64,000 bases of DNA from Bacillota bacterium (GTDB lineage: Bacteria; Bacillota; Clostridia; Oscillospirales; Ruminococcaceae), in contig JAEZTV010000033.1 in the NCBI GenBank assembly GCA_023421245.1, forward strand, positions 62,001-126,000, in the 5' to 3' direction. This document shows, piece by piece, positions 24,945-33,959 of the stretch (position 1 is its first letter; each line of letters begins with the position of its first letter). The translations under genes and the position numbers were made by a program. The notes beneath the pieces were generated by a model. It did not search any database, was not told the DNA's origin, and saw only the letters and a program-made list of their open reading frames with translations.

Positions 24945-25838
24945 TTACGCGTTATCGCCGCGCACCTGAATTTTGGCAAGCTGCTCGTAAAACTCCACGA
25001 GTCCGCTGTGATCATTCTGGCCCTTCCCGTCGTTGTGGAGCGCCTTCATCACTTCCAGCACCTGCGTTGTCAGCAACAAGGGCACGCCCTCTTCACGCGC
25101 CGTTTCCATTGCATTTGTTAGGTCTTTGATATGAAGATCAATCTTAAAGCCCGGCTTAAAGTTGCCTTCCATCATCATAGGCGCTTTGGCATCAAGCACC
25201 GTACTGCCGGCAAGCCCACCGCGAATTGCCTGATAGATAGCCGCAGGCTCAACCCCCGCTTTCGCGCCCAATACAAGCGCCTCGGAAACAGCAGCAATAT
25301 TGAGTGCGACAATGATTTGGTTTGCAAGCTTGGTTGTGTTACCCGCGCCAATATCGCCGCAACGAACGGCAGAAGCACCCATGCACAGCAACAGCTCACG
25401 GTACCGGTCGAATATCTCCTGTTTTCCTCCTACCATTACGGAAAGTGTGCCGTCAATCGCTTTCGGCTCACCGCCGCTTACAGGGGCATCGAGCATATCA
25501 ACGCCCTTTTCAAGCAGCCTTGCGGCCACCTCTTTTGACGCGCCGGGCGCAATCGAGCTCATGTCTATGACCGTAGAGCCGGGCGCGATATTTTCAAGAA
25601 CTCCATCTGCCCCCAAAACCACTTCTTTCACCTGCGGGGAATTTGGAAGCATTAAAATAATAACCGGACAATTTTTAGAAAGCTCCGCTACAGAGGCAGC
25701 AGGCTTTGCACCAAAAGCAGCCGCGTCTGCCACCGCTTGGGGGCTAACGTCGAACACTTCCAGCTCATGACCGGCTTTTATAAGATTGTGGGTCATGGGC
25801 TTACCCATAATACCCAACCCGATAAAACCAACTTTCAT
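24945..25838 (-). CDS. Beta-hydroxyacid dehydrogenase, GarR (tartronate semialdehyde reductase)-like
   Basis: A 297-residue enzyme of the 3-hydroxyisobutyrate dehydrogenase family. The N-terminus is KVGFIGLGIMGKPMTHNLIKAG (NAD(P)-binding GxGxMG). The substrate-binding DAPVSGGEPKAIDGTLSVMV and the catalytic Lys segment GAGNTTKLANQIIVALN follow, then DLHIKDLTNAM. Family members reduce tartronate semialdehyde to glycerate or related aldehydes. AAGGGA placed 8 bases before ATG 25836-25838 fixes the start. With the glycerate kinase at 33960-35093 it could form a route to 2-phosphoglycerate; other small aldehydes (e.g. sulfolactaldehyde, succinate semialdehyde) are alternatives. Confidence 0.85.
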   Translation of the reverse strand: MKVGFIGLGIMGKPMTHNLIKAGHELEVFDVSPQAVADAAAFGAKPAASVAELSKNCPVIILMLPNSPQVKEVVLGADGVLENIAPGSTVIDMSSIAPGASKEVAARLLEKGVDMLDAPVSGGEPKAIDGTLSVMVGGKQEIFDRYRELLLCMGASAVRCGDIGAGNTTKLANQIIVALNIAAVSEALVLGAKAGVEPAAIYQAIRGGLAGSTVLDAKAPMMMEGNFKPGFKIDLHIKDLTNAMETAREEGVPLLLTTQVLEVMKALHNDGKGQNDHSGLVEFYEQLAKIQVRGDNA

Positions 25839-25863
25839 CTCAAACATCCCTTCTATGCATACT

Positions 25864-26799
25864 CTATTTGGCGGCAATGGATTTCTTCACTGCACAAACG
25901 ATGGCATCGGCGGTAAGGCCGTAATGCTTCAGCAGCTCTTCGTAGCCTTGTGCTGAGGTTCCAAAGGCATCCTGTATGCCCACAAATTCAATTGGGAGCT
26001 TTTCCATGCGCAGGCACTCCGCAACCGCGGCGCCCAGTCCCCCTACCACACTATGTTCCTCTGCCGCAACAACCGCCCCGCATTTTGCTGCCTGCGCAAC
26101 GATGGTCCGCGTATCGAGAGGTTTCAGCGAGCACACGTTGACAACAGCGGCACTGACGCCTTGTTGCTCCAGCACGTCCGCAGCCTGCAAAGCCAAGCTA
26201 ACCATCACGCCATTTGCAAAGATAACCGCATCGGTTCCCTCCCGCAGGACATAGGCCTTACCGATTTCAAACGGTGCGTCGGGCTTGGTGTAAACCGGAA
26301 GGTCGTTGCGGTTTACACGCAGATATACCGGCCCCTGATGTTCCGCTGCGGCAAAAACCATCTGTCTAGTCTGTACAGCGTCCACAGGAACCAAAACCGT
26401 CATGTTGGGAATCGCCCGCATAATCGCGGCATCCTCAATGGCCTGGTGGGTAGAACCATCGCCAAAATCGGATAAACCGGAGCTTGAGCCGCAGATATTG
26501 ACGTTAAGATTTGCGATGCTGATGGTTTGCCGAATCTGATCATATGCACGGCCGGAAGCAAATACCGCAAAGGTGCTGGCAAACGGAATCTTGTCGGCAA
26601 GTGCCAGTCCCGCGGCGGTTGAAAGCATGTTCTGCTCCGCAATACCCATCTCAAAATAGCGCGCGGGATATGCCTGCTGAAACAGGCAGGACATTGTGGA
26701 TTTTCCAAGGTCGGCCTCCAGCACGACTACATCTTCGTTCATTGCGCCCAGCTCGACCAACGCGTCGCCATACGCTTGTCTTAAACTTGCATGTTCCAT
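25864..26799 (-). CDS. Transketolase, C-terminal subunit (split enzyme)
   Basis: A 311-residue pyrimidine-binding and C-terminal half of a transketolase. It contains LEADLGKSTMSCLF, GIAEQNMLSTAAGLAL (the Glu that activates thiamine diphosphate), FAVFASGRAYDQIRQ and THQAIEDAAIMRAIPN, then the C-terminal domain with AAEEHSVVGGLGAAVAE. Start ATG 26797-26799 shares one base with the stop of the N-terminal subunit (TAATG), so both subunits are translationally coupled. Split transketolases move two-carbon units between ketose and aldose phosphates; pathway-specific versions act on unusual sugars. Confidence 0.93.
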   Translation of the reverse strand: MEHASLRQAYGDALVELGAMNEDVVVLEADLGKSTMSCLFQQAYPARYFEMGIAEQNMLSTAAGLALADKIPFASTFAVFASGRAYDQIRQTISIANLNVNICGSSSGLSDFGDGSTHQAIEDAAIMRAIPNMTVLVPVDAVQTRQMVFAAAEHQGPVYLRVNRNDLPVYTKPDAPFEIGKAYVLREGTDAVIFANGVMVSLALQAADVLEQQGVSAAVVNVCSLKPLDTRTIVAQAAKCGAVVAAEEHSVVGGLGAAVAECLRMEKLPIEFVGIQDAFGTSAQGYEELLKHYGLTADAIVCAVKKSIAAK

Positions 26800-27638
26800 T
26801 ATTGGCACCCCCCGCATTTCGCCAAATCGCTTTTGGCTGTATCGTATTGTTCCTGAGTAAGAGCGCTGTTGTGAAAAGCTACCTTGTTTTCGGCAAACGA
26901 AACACCCTTGCCCTTTACGGTGTTTGCGATAATGATGGTCGGACGACCCTTCACCGCTTCGGCAGCTTCCAGCGCATCTAAAATCTGCTCCATATCATGA
27001 CCGTCTATGATGATAACATTCCAGCCAAACGCTTCCCATTTCTCTTTCAAGGGGCTTGTATTAAAACGCTCCTCGATTGTTCCGGTGGCCTGAAGGCGGT
27101 TGCGGTCAAGTATGGCGGTAACGTTGTCAATTTTAAAGTTACTGGCTGCCATAGCAGCCTCCCATATCTGACCCTCCGCGACCTCGCCGTCACCGATTAC
27201 CACATACACGCGTCCTTTGGATTTGCTAAGACGCATACCCAACGCCATGCCGTTGGCGACAGAAAGCCCCTGGCCCAGCGAGCCTGTGTTTGCTTCCACG
27301 CCAGGGGTCTTGGTCATATCCGGATGCCCTTGAAGCATTGCCCCCAAGGTTTTTACCGTATACAGATGCTCACGCGCGAAAAAGCCCTTCTCTGCCAATG
27401 CAGCATACTGGATAAGCGCTGCATGCCCCTTGCTGAGCAGGTACCGGTCACGGTCCGGATTATGCAGATCCTGCGGGTCCACCTTCATCTTGTGAAAATA
27501 TAGAGCAGCGGTGATATCGGCAATTGAGCAGGAGCCACCCAAATGCCCAACGGGTCCTACGCCAATCATCTCAACTACGTCATTTCGTAAAACTTGTGCT
27601 TTGTGAACTAGATATTCTACCGTTTCTTGACGTGTCAA
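26799..27638 (-). CDS. Transketolase, N-terminal subunit (split enzyme)
   Basis: A 279-residue thiamine-diphosphate-binding half. It shows GHLGGSCSIADITAALYF, the substrate-phosphate/TPP loop SKGHAALIQYAALAEKGF, and the TPP-Mg motif GDGEVAEGQIWEAAMAASN ending in Asn. The start is a TTG (27636-27638) with AAGGA seven bases upstream. The gene follows gntR by 45 bp and is the first enzyme gene of the operon. A complete housekeeping transketolase is not present in the window, so whether this pair serves general pentose-phosphate flux or a dedicated sugar is open. Confidence 0.93.
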   Translation of the reverse strand: MTRQETVEYLVHKAQVLRNDVVEMIGVGPVGHLGGSCSIADITAALYFHKMKVDPQDLHNPDRDRYLLSKGHAALIQYAALAEKGFFAREHLYTVKTLGAMLQGHPDMTKTPGVEANTGSLGQGLSVANGMALGMRLSKSKGRVYVVIGDGEVAEGQIWEAAMAASNFKIDNVTAILDRNRLQATGTIEERFNTSPLKEKWEAFGWNVIIIDGHDMEQILDALEAAEAVKGRPTIIIANTVKGKGVSFAENKVAFHNSALTQEQYDTAKSDLAKCGGCQ

Positions 27639-27683
27639 TACGTGTTCCTTCTTTCTGGTTTTACCAAGCCCGCTAAAACAGGC

Positions 27684-28388
27684 TTATTCTTTTCGCCATT
27701 TTTTAACTTCTTCAATGCTACGGGTAATGCTCTGCCTCATCAGCCTTTCTGCAGTATCGGGGTCTTCGTCACGGATTGCCTCGTAGATTCCCACATGGTA
27801 CCCCACGCCAAAATCCAGACCGATCTGATCGTTCATCTCCACAAAATGGCCCAGATAAAACTCCGAAAGGCCTTGTACGACTTTTACAATAATTGAATTG
27901 CCGGACATTTCCGACACACAGCGATGGAACTTCATATCCTCAACGGAATATTGCTTGGAGTTGTTCTCGCGAACCTGATTTTGCATATTTTCCACTATGA
28001 TACGCAATTCTTCAATCTGCTGCCGGTTTGCATGCTGAGCCGCCAGACGGCAGCTAAGTATCTCAATGGCCAGACGGAATTCCAGTATTTCAAGCACCTG
28101 TCTGGCTTCGTAATTAATTGTGCTAAACAGGGGGTCTAAAAAACTCCCAACATTCGGTTCCCTTACGTATGTACCGTCACCATTGCGCGTTTCTACCAAA
28201 CCCATTGAAACCAATCGCTGAATAGCAGCCCTTACAGAGGTACGGCTTACCCCGAACATCTCCGCCAGCTGGTTCTCAGAAGGCAGCTTGGACCCGGGTG
28301 TTTGTTCCTGCCGAAGGATATTCTGTTTGAGCTGCTCAAAAACAGCATCGCTTATTTTAAGCTTATTGATTTTATTGATTTGGTACAT
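27684..28388 (-). CDS. GntR/FadR-family (FCD domain) regulator of the sugar-acid operon
   Basis: A 234-residue regulator. The winged HTH reads LPSENQLAEMFGVSRTSVRAAIQRL followed by RNGDGTYV. The C-terminal FCD effector domain has EFRLAIEILSCRLAA (metal-binding region), EDMKFHRCVSEMSGN and H-containing GYHVGIYEAI, typical of regulators that sense sugar acids or other carboxylates. It is the first gene of the nine-gene set. Its promoter carries an almost perfect 21-bp dyad, and the transporter promoter upstream carries a close copy, which supports control of both operons. AAAGGGAG precedes ATG 28386-28388. Confidence 0.9.
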   Translation of the reverse strand: MYQINKINKLKISDAVFEQLKQNILRQEQTPGSKLPSENQLAEMFGVSRTSVRAAIQRLVSMGLVETRNGDGTYVREPNVGSFLDPLFSTINYEARQVLEILEFRLAIEILSCRLAAQHANRQQIEELRIIVENMQNQVRENNSKQYSVEDMKFHRCVSEMSGNSIIVKVVQGLSEFYLGHFVEMNDQIGLDFGVGYHVGIYEAIRDEDPDTAERLMRQSITRSIEEVKKWRKE

Positions 28389-28409
28389 TTCGTTCTCCCT
28401 TTACGATAA

Positions 28410-28439
28410 ATTGTAAGTCATACATGGTATAACTTCCAA
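28410..28439 (-). promoter_or_regulatory. gntR promoter and operator
   Basis: On the minus strand TTGGAA (28434-28439) and TACAAT (28410-28415) are 18 bp apart. The dyad AAGTTATAC-CAT-GTATGACTT (28415-28435) has arms identical at 8 of 9 positions and fills the spacer. TATACCATGTATGAC within it recurs in nearly the same form at 31641-31655. Confidence 0.75.
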
Positions 28440-28478
28440 TTTATTATAACTCTATACAGCAGTTCTTTCAACAATCTC

Positions 28479-29309
28479 CTACCCCTTAATGCCCGACATT
28501 GCAATGCCCTGAATAATCTGCTTTTGAAAGATAACGAAGGCAAGCAGTGCAGGAACTGAGGCAATGAGACTGACGGTCATTGGGAGTACGAACTCGGTAA
28601 GGTTTGCTCCCTGAAACTGCGGAATTCCTACCGGAAGCGTCATCATTTTTTCAGATGTAATAGACAAAAACGGCCACAGGAAGTTGTTCCAGGAATTTGT
28701 AAATGTGAATATGCCAACGGAAGCCAGCGCAGAGCGCGCCAGCGGCAGGCAGATTCTTTGCCAAATGATAAAAACGTTCGCACCGTCAATACGGGCAGCC
28801 TCGAGCAGCTCGTTTGGTATTCCATCATAAAACTGCTTCATAATAAGCACGCCCAGCGGAGCGGCAAGGCTTGGGTAAATTAGCCCCTCGTAGGTATTGA
28901 GCAGGCTTAAATCCGCCATTGTTTTGTAAAGCGGAATAATAGTCGCTTCAATTGGAATCATCATGCCGGCAAGAATAATGGTAAATACAATGGGCTTGCC
29001 CTTAAAATCGAGCTTGGAAAGCGCGTAACCGGCAAGCGACGCAAGAAACATCATCGCTATGGTTACAACAATCGTAATCATTGCGCTGTTGAATGTCCAT
29101 ATCCATACCGGCGCTTTTTGTGAGATTAAAGTAAAGTTTTTTAGTGTAAACGGCGGGCTGAACGCTACGTTGAGGATACTGACAGGCGTACCCACAGGTT
29201 TAAATGCCGAAACAGCCATCCACAGTATCGGAAATAACCAAAGCAAAGCGCAGGCATATGCCGTGATGTATAACACTATTCTGCCGGCAGTAATTTTTCT
29301 CTTTTTCAT
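28479..29309 (-). CDS. ABC sugar transporter permease, MalG type (second system)
   Basis: A 276-residue CUT1 permease with about six membrane helices. It has the EAA loop NELLEAARIDGANVFIIWQRICLPL and the C-terminal IIQGIAMSGIKG. Its ATG overlaps the stop of the partner permease gene (AAATGA). It is the last gene of the transporter operon and is followed after 90 bp by the gntR promoter. No ATPase gene is present nearby. Confidence 0.92.
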   Translation of the reverse strand: MKKRKITAGRIVLYITAYACALLWLFPILWMAVSAFKPVGTPVSILNVAFSPPFTLKNFTLISQKAPVWIWTFNSAMITIVVTIAMMFLASLAGYALSKLDFKGKPIVFTIILAGMMIPIEATIIPLYKTMADLSLLNTYEGLIYPSLAAPLGVLIMKQFYDGIPNELLEAARIDGANVFIIWQRICLPLARSALASVGIFTFTNSWNNFLWPFLSITSEKMMTLPVGIPQFQGANLTEFVLPMTVSLIASVPALLAFVIFQKQIIQGIAMSGIKG

Positions 29310-30220
29310 TTCGCTGGCCTCTTCCTTGTTTGATTATCGGCGAAAACTCTCTTTTGTAAAAATGAGAATAAAAGCACCACCACAAAAAATGCAACCGACA
29401 TTGCTGATGCAAGCCCCATCTGTTTGTTGATAAAGCCCGTCTCGTAAATATAGTGCACCAACGTACGGCTGTGTGTACCCGGTCCGCCCCTGCTCATCAA
29501 ATAGGTTTGTCCAAACAGCTTAAACGACGAAATACTCTGGAGCAGGATAATTAGCACCGTTGTCTCCTTAAGCATGGGGATCGTAATGCGAAAAATGGTC
29601 TGCATCCTACTGGCGCCATCAATCTGGGCGGCTTCGTATATTTCTTCAGGGATATTTTGAAGCCCAGCGAGGAAAAGAATCATGTCAAACCCTACTGTCC
29701 ACCAGGTAGTCGTTATAAGTACGGCGATCCATACCAGCCACTTGGTATCCAGCCAAAAAATCTGTTCAACGGCACCCATTTCAGCCATCAGCTTTGAGAT
29801 AAGGCCGGTGTACGGCTGGTAGATAAAAACCCAAAGGCCTGTAACAACTGACATGGAAAGCACATAAGACGAGAAAAAGGATGCTCTCAAAAAGGTGGTT
29901 CCTTTGAGTTTTGCATTAATAAAGTTCGCCAAAATAAAGCCCGCAATAACAATTACCGGCGTGGAGATGATTACGAAAAACATGGTATTAAACAACGATT
30001 CCCAAAACGATTTATCCGTAAGCATGGTAGCGTAGTTCTTCAATCCTACAAAAACATCTTGACCGATTAGTGACGAATCAAACAGGCTGATATAGAACCC
30101 TCTTAAAATCGGAAACAACAAAAAACCCACGTAGAATACCAAAAAAGGAATGAGGAACAACCATGCAGCTATATTCGTACGAAGTATGTCTAGCTTTTTT
30201 ACGCTGCCCGTACCTTTCAC
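29306..30220 (-). CDS. ABC sugar transporter permease, MalF type (second system)
   Basis: A 304-residue inner-membrane permease. Six hydrophobic segments and the EAA loop EEIYEAAQIDGASRMQTIFR are visible, with MSRGGPGTHSRTLVHYIYETGF near the C-terminus as in CUT1 MalF-type proteins. The start is GTG 30218-30220 with GGAGG eight bases before it. A terminator-like hairpin precedes it and would favour expression of the binding protein. Confidence 0.92.
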   Translation of the reverse strand: MKGTGSVKKLDILRTNIAAWLFLIPFLVFYVGFLLFPILRGFYISLFDSSLIGQDVFVGLKNYATMLTDKSFWESLFNTMFFVIISTPVIVIAGFILANFINAKLKGTTFLRASFFSSYVLSMSVVTGLWVFIYQPYTGLISKLMAEMGAVEQIFWLDTKWLVWIAVLITTTWWTVGFDMILFLAGLQNIPEEIYEAAQIDGASRMQTIFRITIPMLKETTVLIILLQSISSFKLFGQTYLMSRGGPGTHSRTLVHYIYETGFINKQMGLASAMSVAFFVVVLLFSFLQKRVFADNQTRKRPAK

Positions 30221-30240
30221 TAATTTACCTCCATCCTTTT

Positions 30241-30278
30241 AAAAATATGGCCGCTGTTTGCAGTACAACACAGCGGCC
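30241..30278 (-). terminator. Intercistronic hairpin after the binding-protein gene
   Basis: GGCCGCTGT (30249-30257) pairs with ACAGCGGCC (30270-30278). On the minus strand the stem is followed by ATATTTTTAAAA. It lies between binding-protein and permease genes exactly as in the first transporter locus, and probably gives partial termination. Confidence 0.65.
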
Positions 30279-30300
30279 TCTCTGCAAATATTATGATCGA

Positions 30301-31608
30301 TTACTTTGAATCAAGCAGTTTCTGATAGCCTTCTTGCATATTTTTTGCGGTGGTGTCTACATCCTGCTCACCCGTAATCATGGTAGCGAGTTCTCTTTGT
30401 ACTACCTCAATGAGTCCGGTAATGCTCAGAGATCTGGGGTAGAAGTGTGCATACTCCGCAGACTGTGCATAATCACTGCGGTAAGGCAGGCTCTTAAACT
30501 CTTCGCTTTCCAGTACGGCGCTCTTGCTGGGAACATGGCCAGCGTTCGCCCACAGCACTGAATTGCTCGTCAGCCAGTTCATGAACTCCATTACACTCTT
30601 TTGCTTGGCAGGATCGGCATTCTGCTGCTTGGGAAGGATGAGTGTGTGAGAGTCGGCATAAACAGCCTTGGTGTCGGTAAATTGCGGGAACGCCAGCGAA
30701 ACAAAGTCAAGACCCTCTACTCCCTCAAAAATCGGAACACCCCAGTTGCCATTAATGGTAGCTGCTGCAGATTTGGCAGAGAAGATTTCACCGCCGTTTT
30801 TCTGGTTCTTCGGCCACAGACCGGTGTCAACCATTTTTTTAATGATCGAGAGAGCCTTCTTGTTTTCGGGGGTATCGAGCGTTGCGGTCTTTCCATCTTC
30901 AGACTGAATTTCACCGCCATGCTGTGTCAGGAGCGTATACCACAGATACTGCGGCAAGCCACCGCTAGAAGTACCGGAAATGGGCATAATAGAGGCGGGC
31001 ACCTTGCTCTTTACTTCATTGAAGTAATTAAAGAAGCCTTCTTCACCCGGCTGCATGGTGGGGATGCCGTCCGCATCGAGCATGCCGATGTCGCCGAGAA
31101 TTTCTTTGTTGAAGTGCATGAGAAGAAGATGTGTGTCGAGCGGCATTGCGTAATGCTTGCCGTCTACCAGCGAAGCGTCTTGCAGCGCCTGGGTGAAATC
31201 GCCCCAGTTAACCCCTGCTTCCGCCGCCAGATCATCCAGAGGCTCGATGAGGTTATCATTAGTAAACTCAAGAGTTCTGGAAATGTGCATAATCGCAGTG
31301 TCGGGCGCTGTGTTGGATGACATCGAAACCATTAGTTTTGTGTAGTATTCTTCTGATTTAAGAATCAGAAACTCTACCTCGGTAGTGTCACTGGCTTCAT
31401 TGAACGCATCAACTAAGGATTTCATGATATCGCCGTCACCGCCGCTAAACGGGGACCAGAAGGTGATTTTGGTTTTTTCACCGGTAGTGGCTGGTTGTGA
31501 TCCGCTTTCTGCGGAAGAGACGTTTGAAGATTCATTTGCATTATTCGTGCAAGCTGTCATGGCAAAGGCCAGACATAACGCAAGGAACAGTGCGACTGCT
31601 TTTTTCAT
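30301..31608 (-). CDS. Extracellular sugar-binding lipoprotein (second ABC system)
   Basis: A 435-residue lipoprotein. The signal peptide MKKAVALFLALCLAFAMTAC has its lipobox Cys at position 20 and is followed by an Asn/Ser-rich linker. The mature part has ITFWSPFSGGDGDIMKSLVDAF and DTAIMHISRTLEF, typical of family 1 solute-binding proteins. The start is ATG 31606-31608, with AAGGAG seven bases before it; the open frame extends 20 codons further without a ribosome site. The shared GntR-type operator ties it to the arabinofuranosidase/sugar-acid operon, so the ligand is probably an arabinose- or galactose-containing oligosaccharide or a sugar acid (inference). Confidence 0.9.
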   Translation of the reverse strand: MKKAVALFLALCLAFAMTACTNNANESSNVSSAESGSQPATTGEKTKITFWSPFSGGDGDIMKSLVDAFNEASDTTEVEFLILKSEEYYTKLMVSMSSNTAPDTAIMHISRTLEFTNDNLIEPLDDLAAEAGVNWGDFTQALQDASLVDGKHYAMPLDTHLLLMHFNKEILGDIGMLDADGIPTMQPGEEGFFNYFNEVKSKVPASIMPISGTSSGGLPQYLWYTLLTQHGGEIQSEDGKTATLDTPENKKALSIIKKMVDTGLWPKNQKNGGEIFSAKSAAATINGNWGVPIFEGVEGLDFVSLAFPQFTDTKAVYADSHTLILPKQQNADPAKQKSVMEFMNWLTSNSVLWANAGHVPSKSAVLESEEFKSLPYRSDYAQSAEYAHFYPRSLSITGLIEVVQRELATMITGEQDVDTTAKNMQEGYQKLLDSK

Positions 31609-31640
31609 CGTTATTCTCCTTATCAAATCAGCTCGAAATC

Positions 31641-31702
31641 TATAACTTGTATGACAGGTACCAGTCAAGTTCGAGTATATATGACTTTATAGATAAAGTC
31701 AA
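31641..31702 (-). promoter_or_regulatory. Promoter and GntR-type operator of the second ABC operon
   Basis: On the minus strand TTGACT (31697-31702) and TATACT (31674-31679) are 17 bp apart. Downstream of the -10 lie TATAACTTGTATGAC as read on the plus strand (31641-31655), matching 13 of 15 bases of the gntR operator core, and an overlapping palindrome TGACAGGTACCAGTCA (31652-31667). Confidence 0.7.
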
Positions 31703-31843
31703 CGTTATTCCCTAGCTATTTTGTTCATTATGTCAATGTTTATACGAATAGACAAAACAAATTTCTTCCCCTTGTATATTTACACAAAGAAACCGGTATG
31801 CAAAAAGTACAGCTTGTCTTTGTAGACTATTAACGAAAACACA

Positions 31844-31879
31844 TTGTTAAATTTGTAACAGTTGTTATATAATTAACAA
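31844..31879 (+). promoter_or_regulatory. Promoter of the GH2 gene
   Basis: TTGTTA (31844-31849) and TATAAT (31868-31873) are 18 bp apart. TTGTTAA (31844-31850) and TTAACAA (31873-31879) form a 7-bp inverted repeat around the promoter and could be a regulator site. The remaining part of the 31609-31964 gap is A/T-rich without further features. Confidence 0.55.
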
Positions 31880-31964
31880 GTATACTGTCGGCATAATTTC
31901 TGCATATCCTATTGTAAAAACAAATACTTTATATTATCATTGTTAAAAACGAAGGAGATCAGGT

Positions 31965-33791
31965 ATGAATAAAATATGCAATATTACACATCCAAACCCC
32001 ATTTTTCGCCGCAATAACTGGATTAGCCTTGATGGCATGTGGAAGTTTTGCTTTGATGACAATGACGTCGGCAGGAACGAGTCGTGGTTTTTAAACCCGA
32101 ATTTCGACCAAACAATAGAGGTTCCGTATGCCTATCAAAGCCCTCGCAGCACAGTCGAGGATAAAACCTATCATCCCATACTGTGGTACTCCAAAACCTT
32201 TATGCTGTACGACAGCATACAACCGGGTGCGGTGCACCTGTGTTTTGGCGCGGTAGACTACCGCACCGAGGTATGGGTTAACGGTGTTTTTCTGGGAGCG
32301 CACACAGGGGGCTATACCCCGTTCCGATTCCCCATCCATTCGCTTATAAAGCAAAAAGAGGCAAATACAATTACCGTGCGGGTCGAGGATTTTTCTGATC
32401 CCGGCCAACCCAGAGGCAAGCAGTACTGGAAGGACTCCAATGAAATGTGCTGGTACCAGCCTTCTTCCGGTATCTGGCAGCCGGTGTGGTTGGAGGAAGC
32501 CGGCGATATCTATCTTAAAGAGGCGCTGATTACACCAGATATTGACCGGCGATGCGCGGAGCTTGAATTGTGCGTAGAAGGAATTTCACCAGGCAAGGAA
32601 AAAGACTACGAGGTTCAGGCTGTGCTCACGTATCAAAATGAAACCAAGATGCCCGGCAGTTTTTCTATGGATCCACAGTACCGTCCCTCGCAAGCATCAG
32701 ACGAGCCGGTAGCAACCTTTCGGTATTCTCTCGCTCGAAAAAGATCAAGATTCATCCTCTCCTTTGATGAGAAGGACTATATTAAGGATATCCATTTTTG
32801 GTGGCCTCATGCACCCAATCTTTATGGTGTTGAACTAAAATTGCTCAAGAACGGCGAGATGATTGATTGCGTGCAAACGTATTTTGGTATGAGAAAGATC
32901 GAGATACAGGGTACACAAATCCTGTTAAACAACCAGCCCTTCTATCAAAAGCTTGTGCTCGACCAAGGATATTGGCCCGACACGCACCTAACGCCCTCCT
33001 GCACAGAGGCGCTGCGCGCGGATATTGAAGCCGCCAAGCGTCTGGGCTTTAACGGCGCGCGAAAGCATCAAAAAATTGAAGATCCCCGCTATTACTACTG
33101 GGCAGATGTTCTGGGGTTTGTAGTGTGGGGAGAGCTTCCCTCCGCATACAACTTTACCCGCGAAGAACAGTCCGCTCTGATGTCCGATATGGAGGAGTTT
33201 ATTACGCGCGACTATAATCATCCCTGCATCATCACATGGATTCCTCTCAATGAATCGTGGGGGGTGCGAAATATCTATAGCAACGTGAAGCAGCAGAACT
33301 TTGCAGCAGCCCTTTATCATCAGATTAAGGCACTGGATGATACGCGGCTGATTGGCAACAATGACGGGTGGGAGCAGGTTTCACAAACCGATTTTTACGG
33401 AATACACGATTATACACCGGTGGGAGAACGCCTCTCCTCCGCCTATCAAGACCCCGAAACGCTGCTTGTAAGCTGCGCGCAAAACCGCATGTGCTGCGCG
33501 AAGGGGCACCCGCCTTTACAAAAGCCCGTGTTGATAACCGAGTACGGCGGCATTGCATTTGATGATTCCTCCAACGACAGCTGGGGTTATTTCGGTAAGG
33601 TTCGCGATGAAGAGGAATATATCGCACGGTATCGTAATATTACACAGGCTTTTCGCCGGCTTGCCTATGTACAGGGGTATTGCTACACACAGCTTACCGA
33701 TGTTTATCAGGAAAAGAACGGGTTGATGACGATGGACAGGCAGTTCAAAATTGATCCGGAAATTATCTGTGCCATCAACAACGGTGACTAG
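31965..33791 (+). CDS. Glycoside hydrolase family 2 (beta-galactosidase/glucuronidase-like)
   Basis: A 608-residue intracellular enzyme without signal peptide. The N-terminal sugar-binding jelly-roll shows RNNWISLDGMWKFCFDD and VWVNGVFLGAHTGGYTPF. An Ig-like domain follows, then the TIM barrel with acid/base Glu430 in WIPLNESWG and nucleophile Glu526 in LITEYGGIAF. The length matches the shorter GH2 enzymes of gut Clostridia. It is divergent from the second ABC operon and followed by glycerate kinase. Exo-beta-galactosidase, glucuronidase or galacturonidase activities are all possible within GH2; the sequence alone does not decide. AAGGAGATC precedes the ATG. Confidence 0.88.
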   Translation: MNKICNITHPNPIFRRNNWISLDGMWKFCFDDNDVGRNESWFLNPNFDQTIEVPYAYQSPRSTVEDKTYHPILWYSKTFMLYDSIQPGAVHLCFGAVDYRTEVWVNGVFLGAHTGGYTPFRFPIHSLIKQKEANTITVRVEDFSDPGQPRGKQYWKDSNEMCWYQPSSGIWQPVWLEEAGDIYLKEALITPDIDRRCAELELCVEGISPGKEKDYEVQAVLTYQNETKMPGSFSMDPQYRPSQASDEPVATFRYSLARKRSRFILSFDEKDYIKDIHFWWPHAPNLYGVELKLLKNGEMIDCVQTYFGMRKIEIQGTQILLNNQPFYQKLVLDQGYWPDTHLTPSCTEALRADIEAAKRLGFNGARKHQKIEDPRYYYWADVLGFVVWGELPSAYNFTREEQSALMSDMEEFITRDYNHPCIITWIPLNESWGVRNIYSNVKQQNFAAALYHQIKALDDTRLIGNNDGWEQVSQTDFYGIHDYTPVGERLSSAYQDPETLLVSCAQNRMCCAKGHPPLQKPVLITEYGGIAFDDSSNDSWGYFGKVRDEEEYIARYRNITQAFRRLAYVQGYCYTQLTDVYQEKNGLMTMDRQFKIDPEIICAINNGD

Positions 33792-33959
33792 TGTAGTTTG
33801 AAAATAACTTCTTATTTTCAGAGCAACGCGGCAAACCCTGCGGCCCGCAACGCGGGCACTGCGCGTAAATCGGTGCGGGGTTTGTTACGTATATACAATG
33901 GCAGCGGTGTACATTCATTGCCGCAAACAGCATGAAACAATATTGCCAAGGGGGTTTGT

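Noticed and set aside
19243..27638. Sulfoquinovose (sulfo-transketolase) pathway
   Set aside because: Split transketolase and a GarR-like reductase would fit, but no sulfoquinovosidase, SQ isomerase or sulfonate exporter is present, while dehydratase, kinase and aldolase of a sugar-acid route are.
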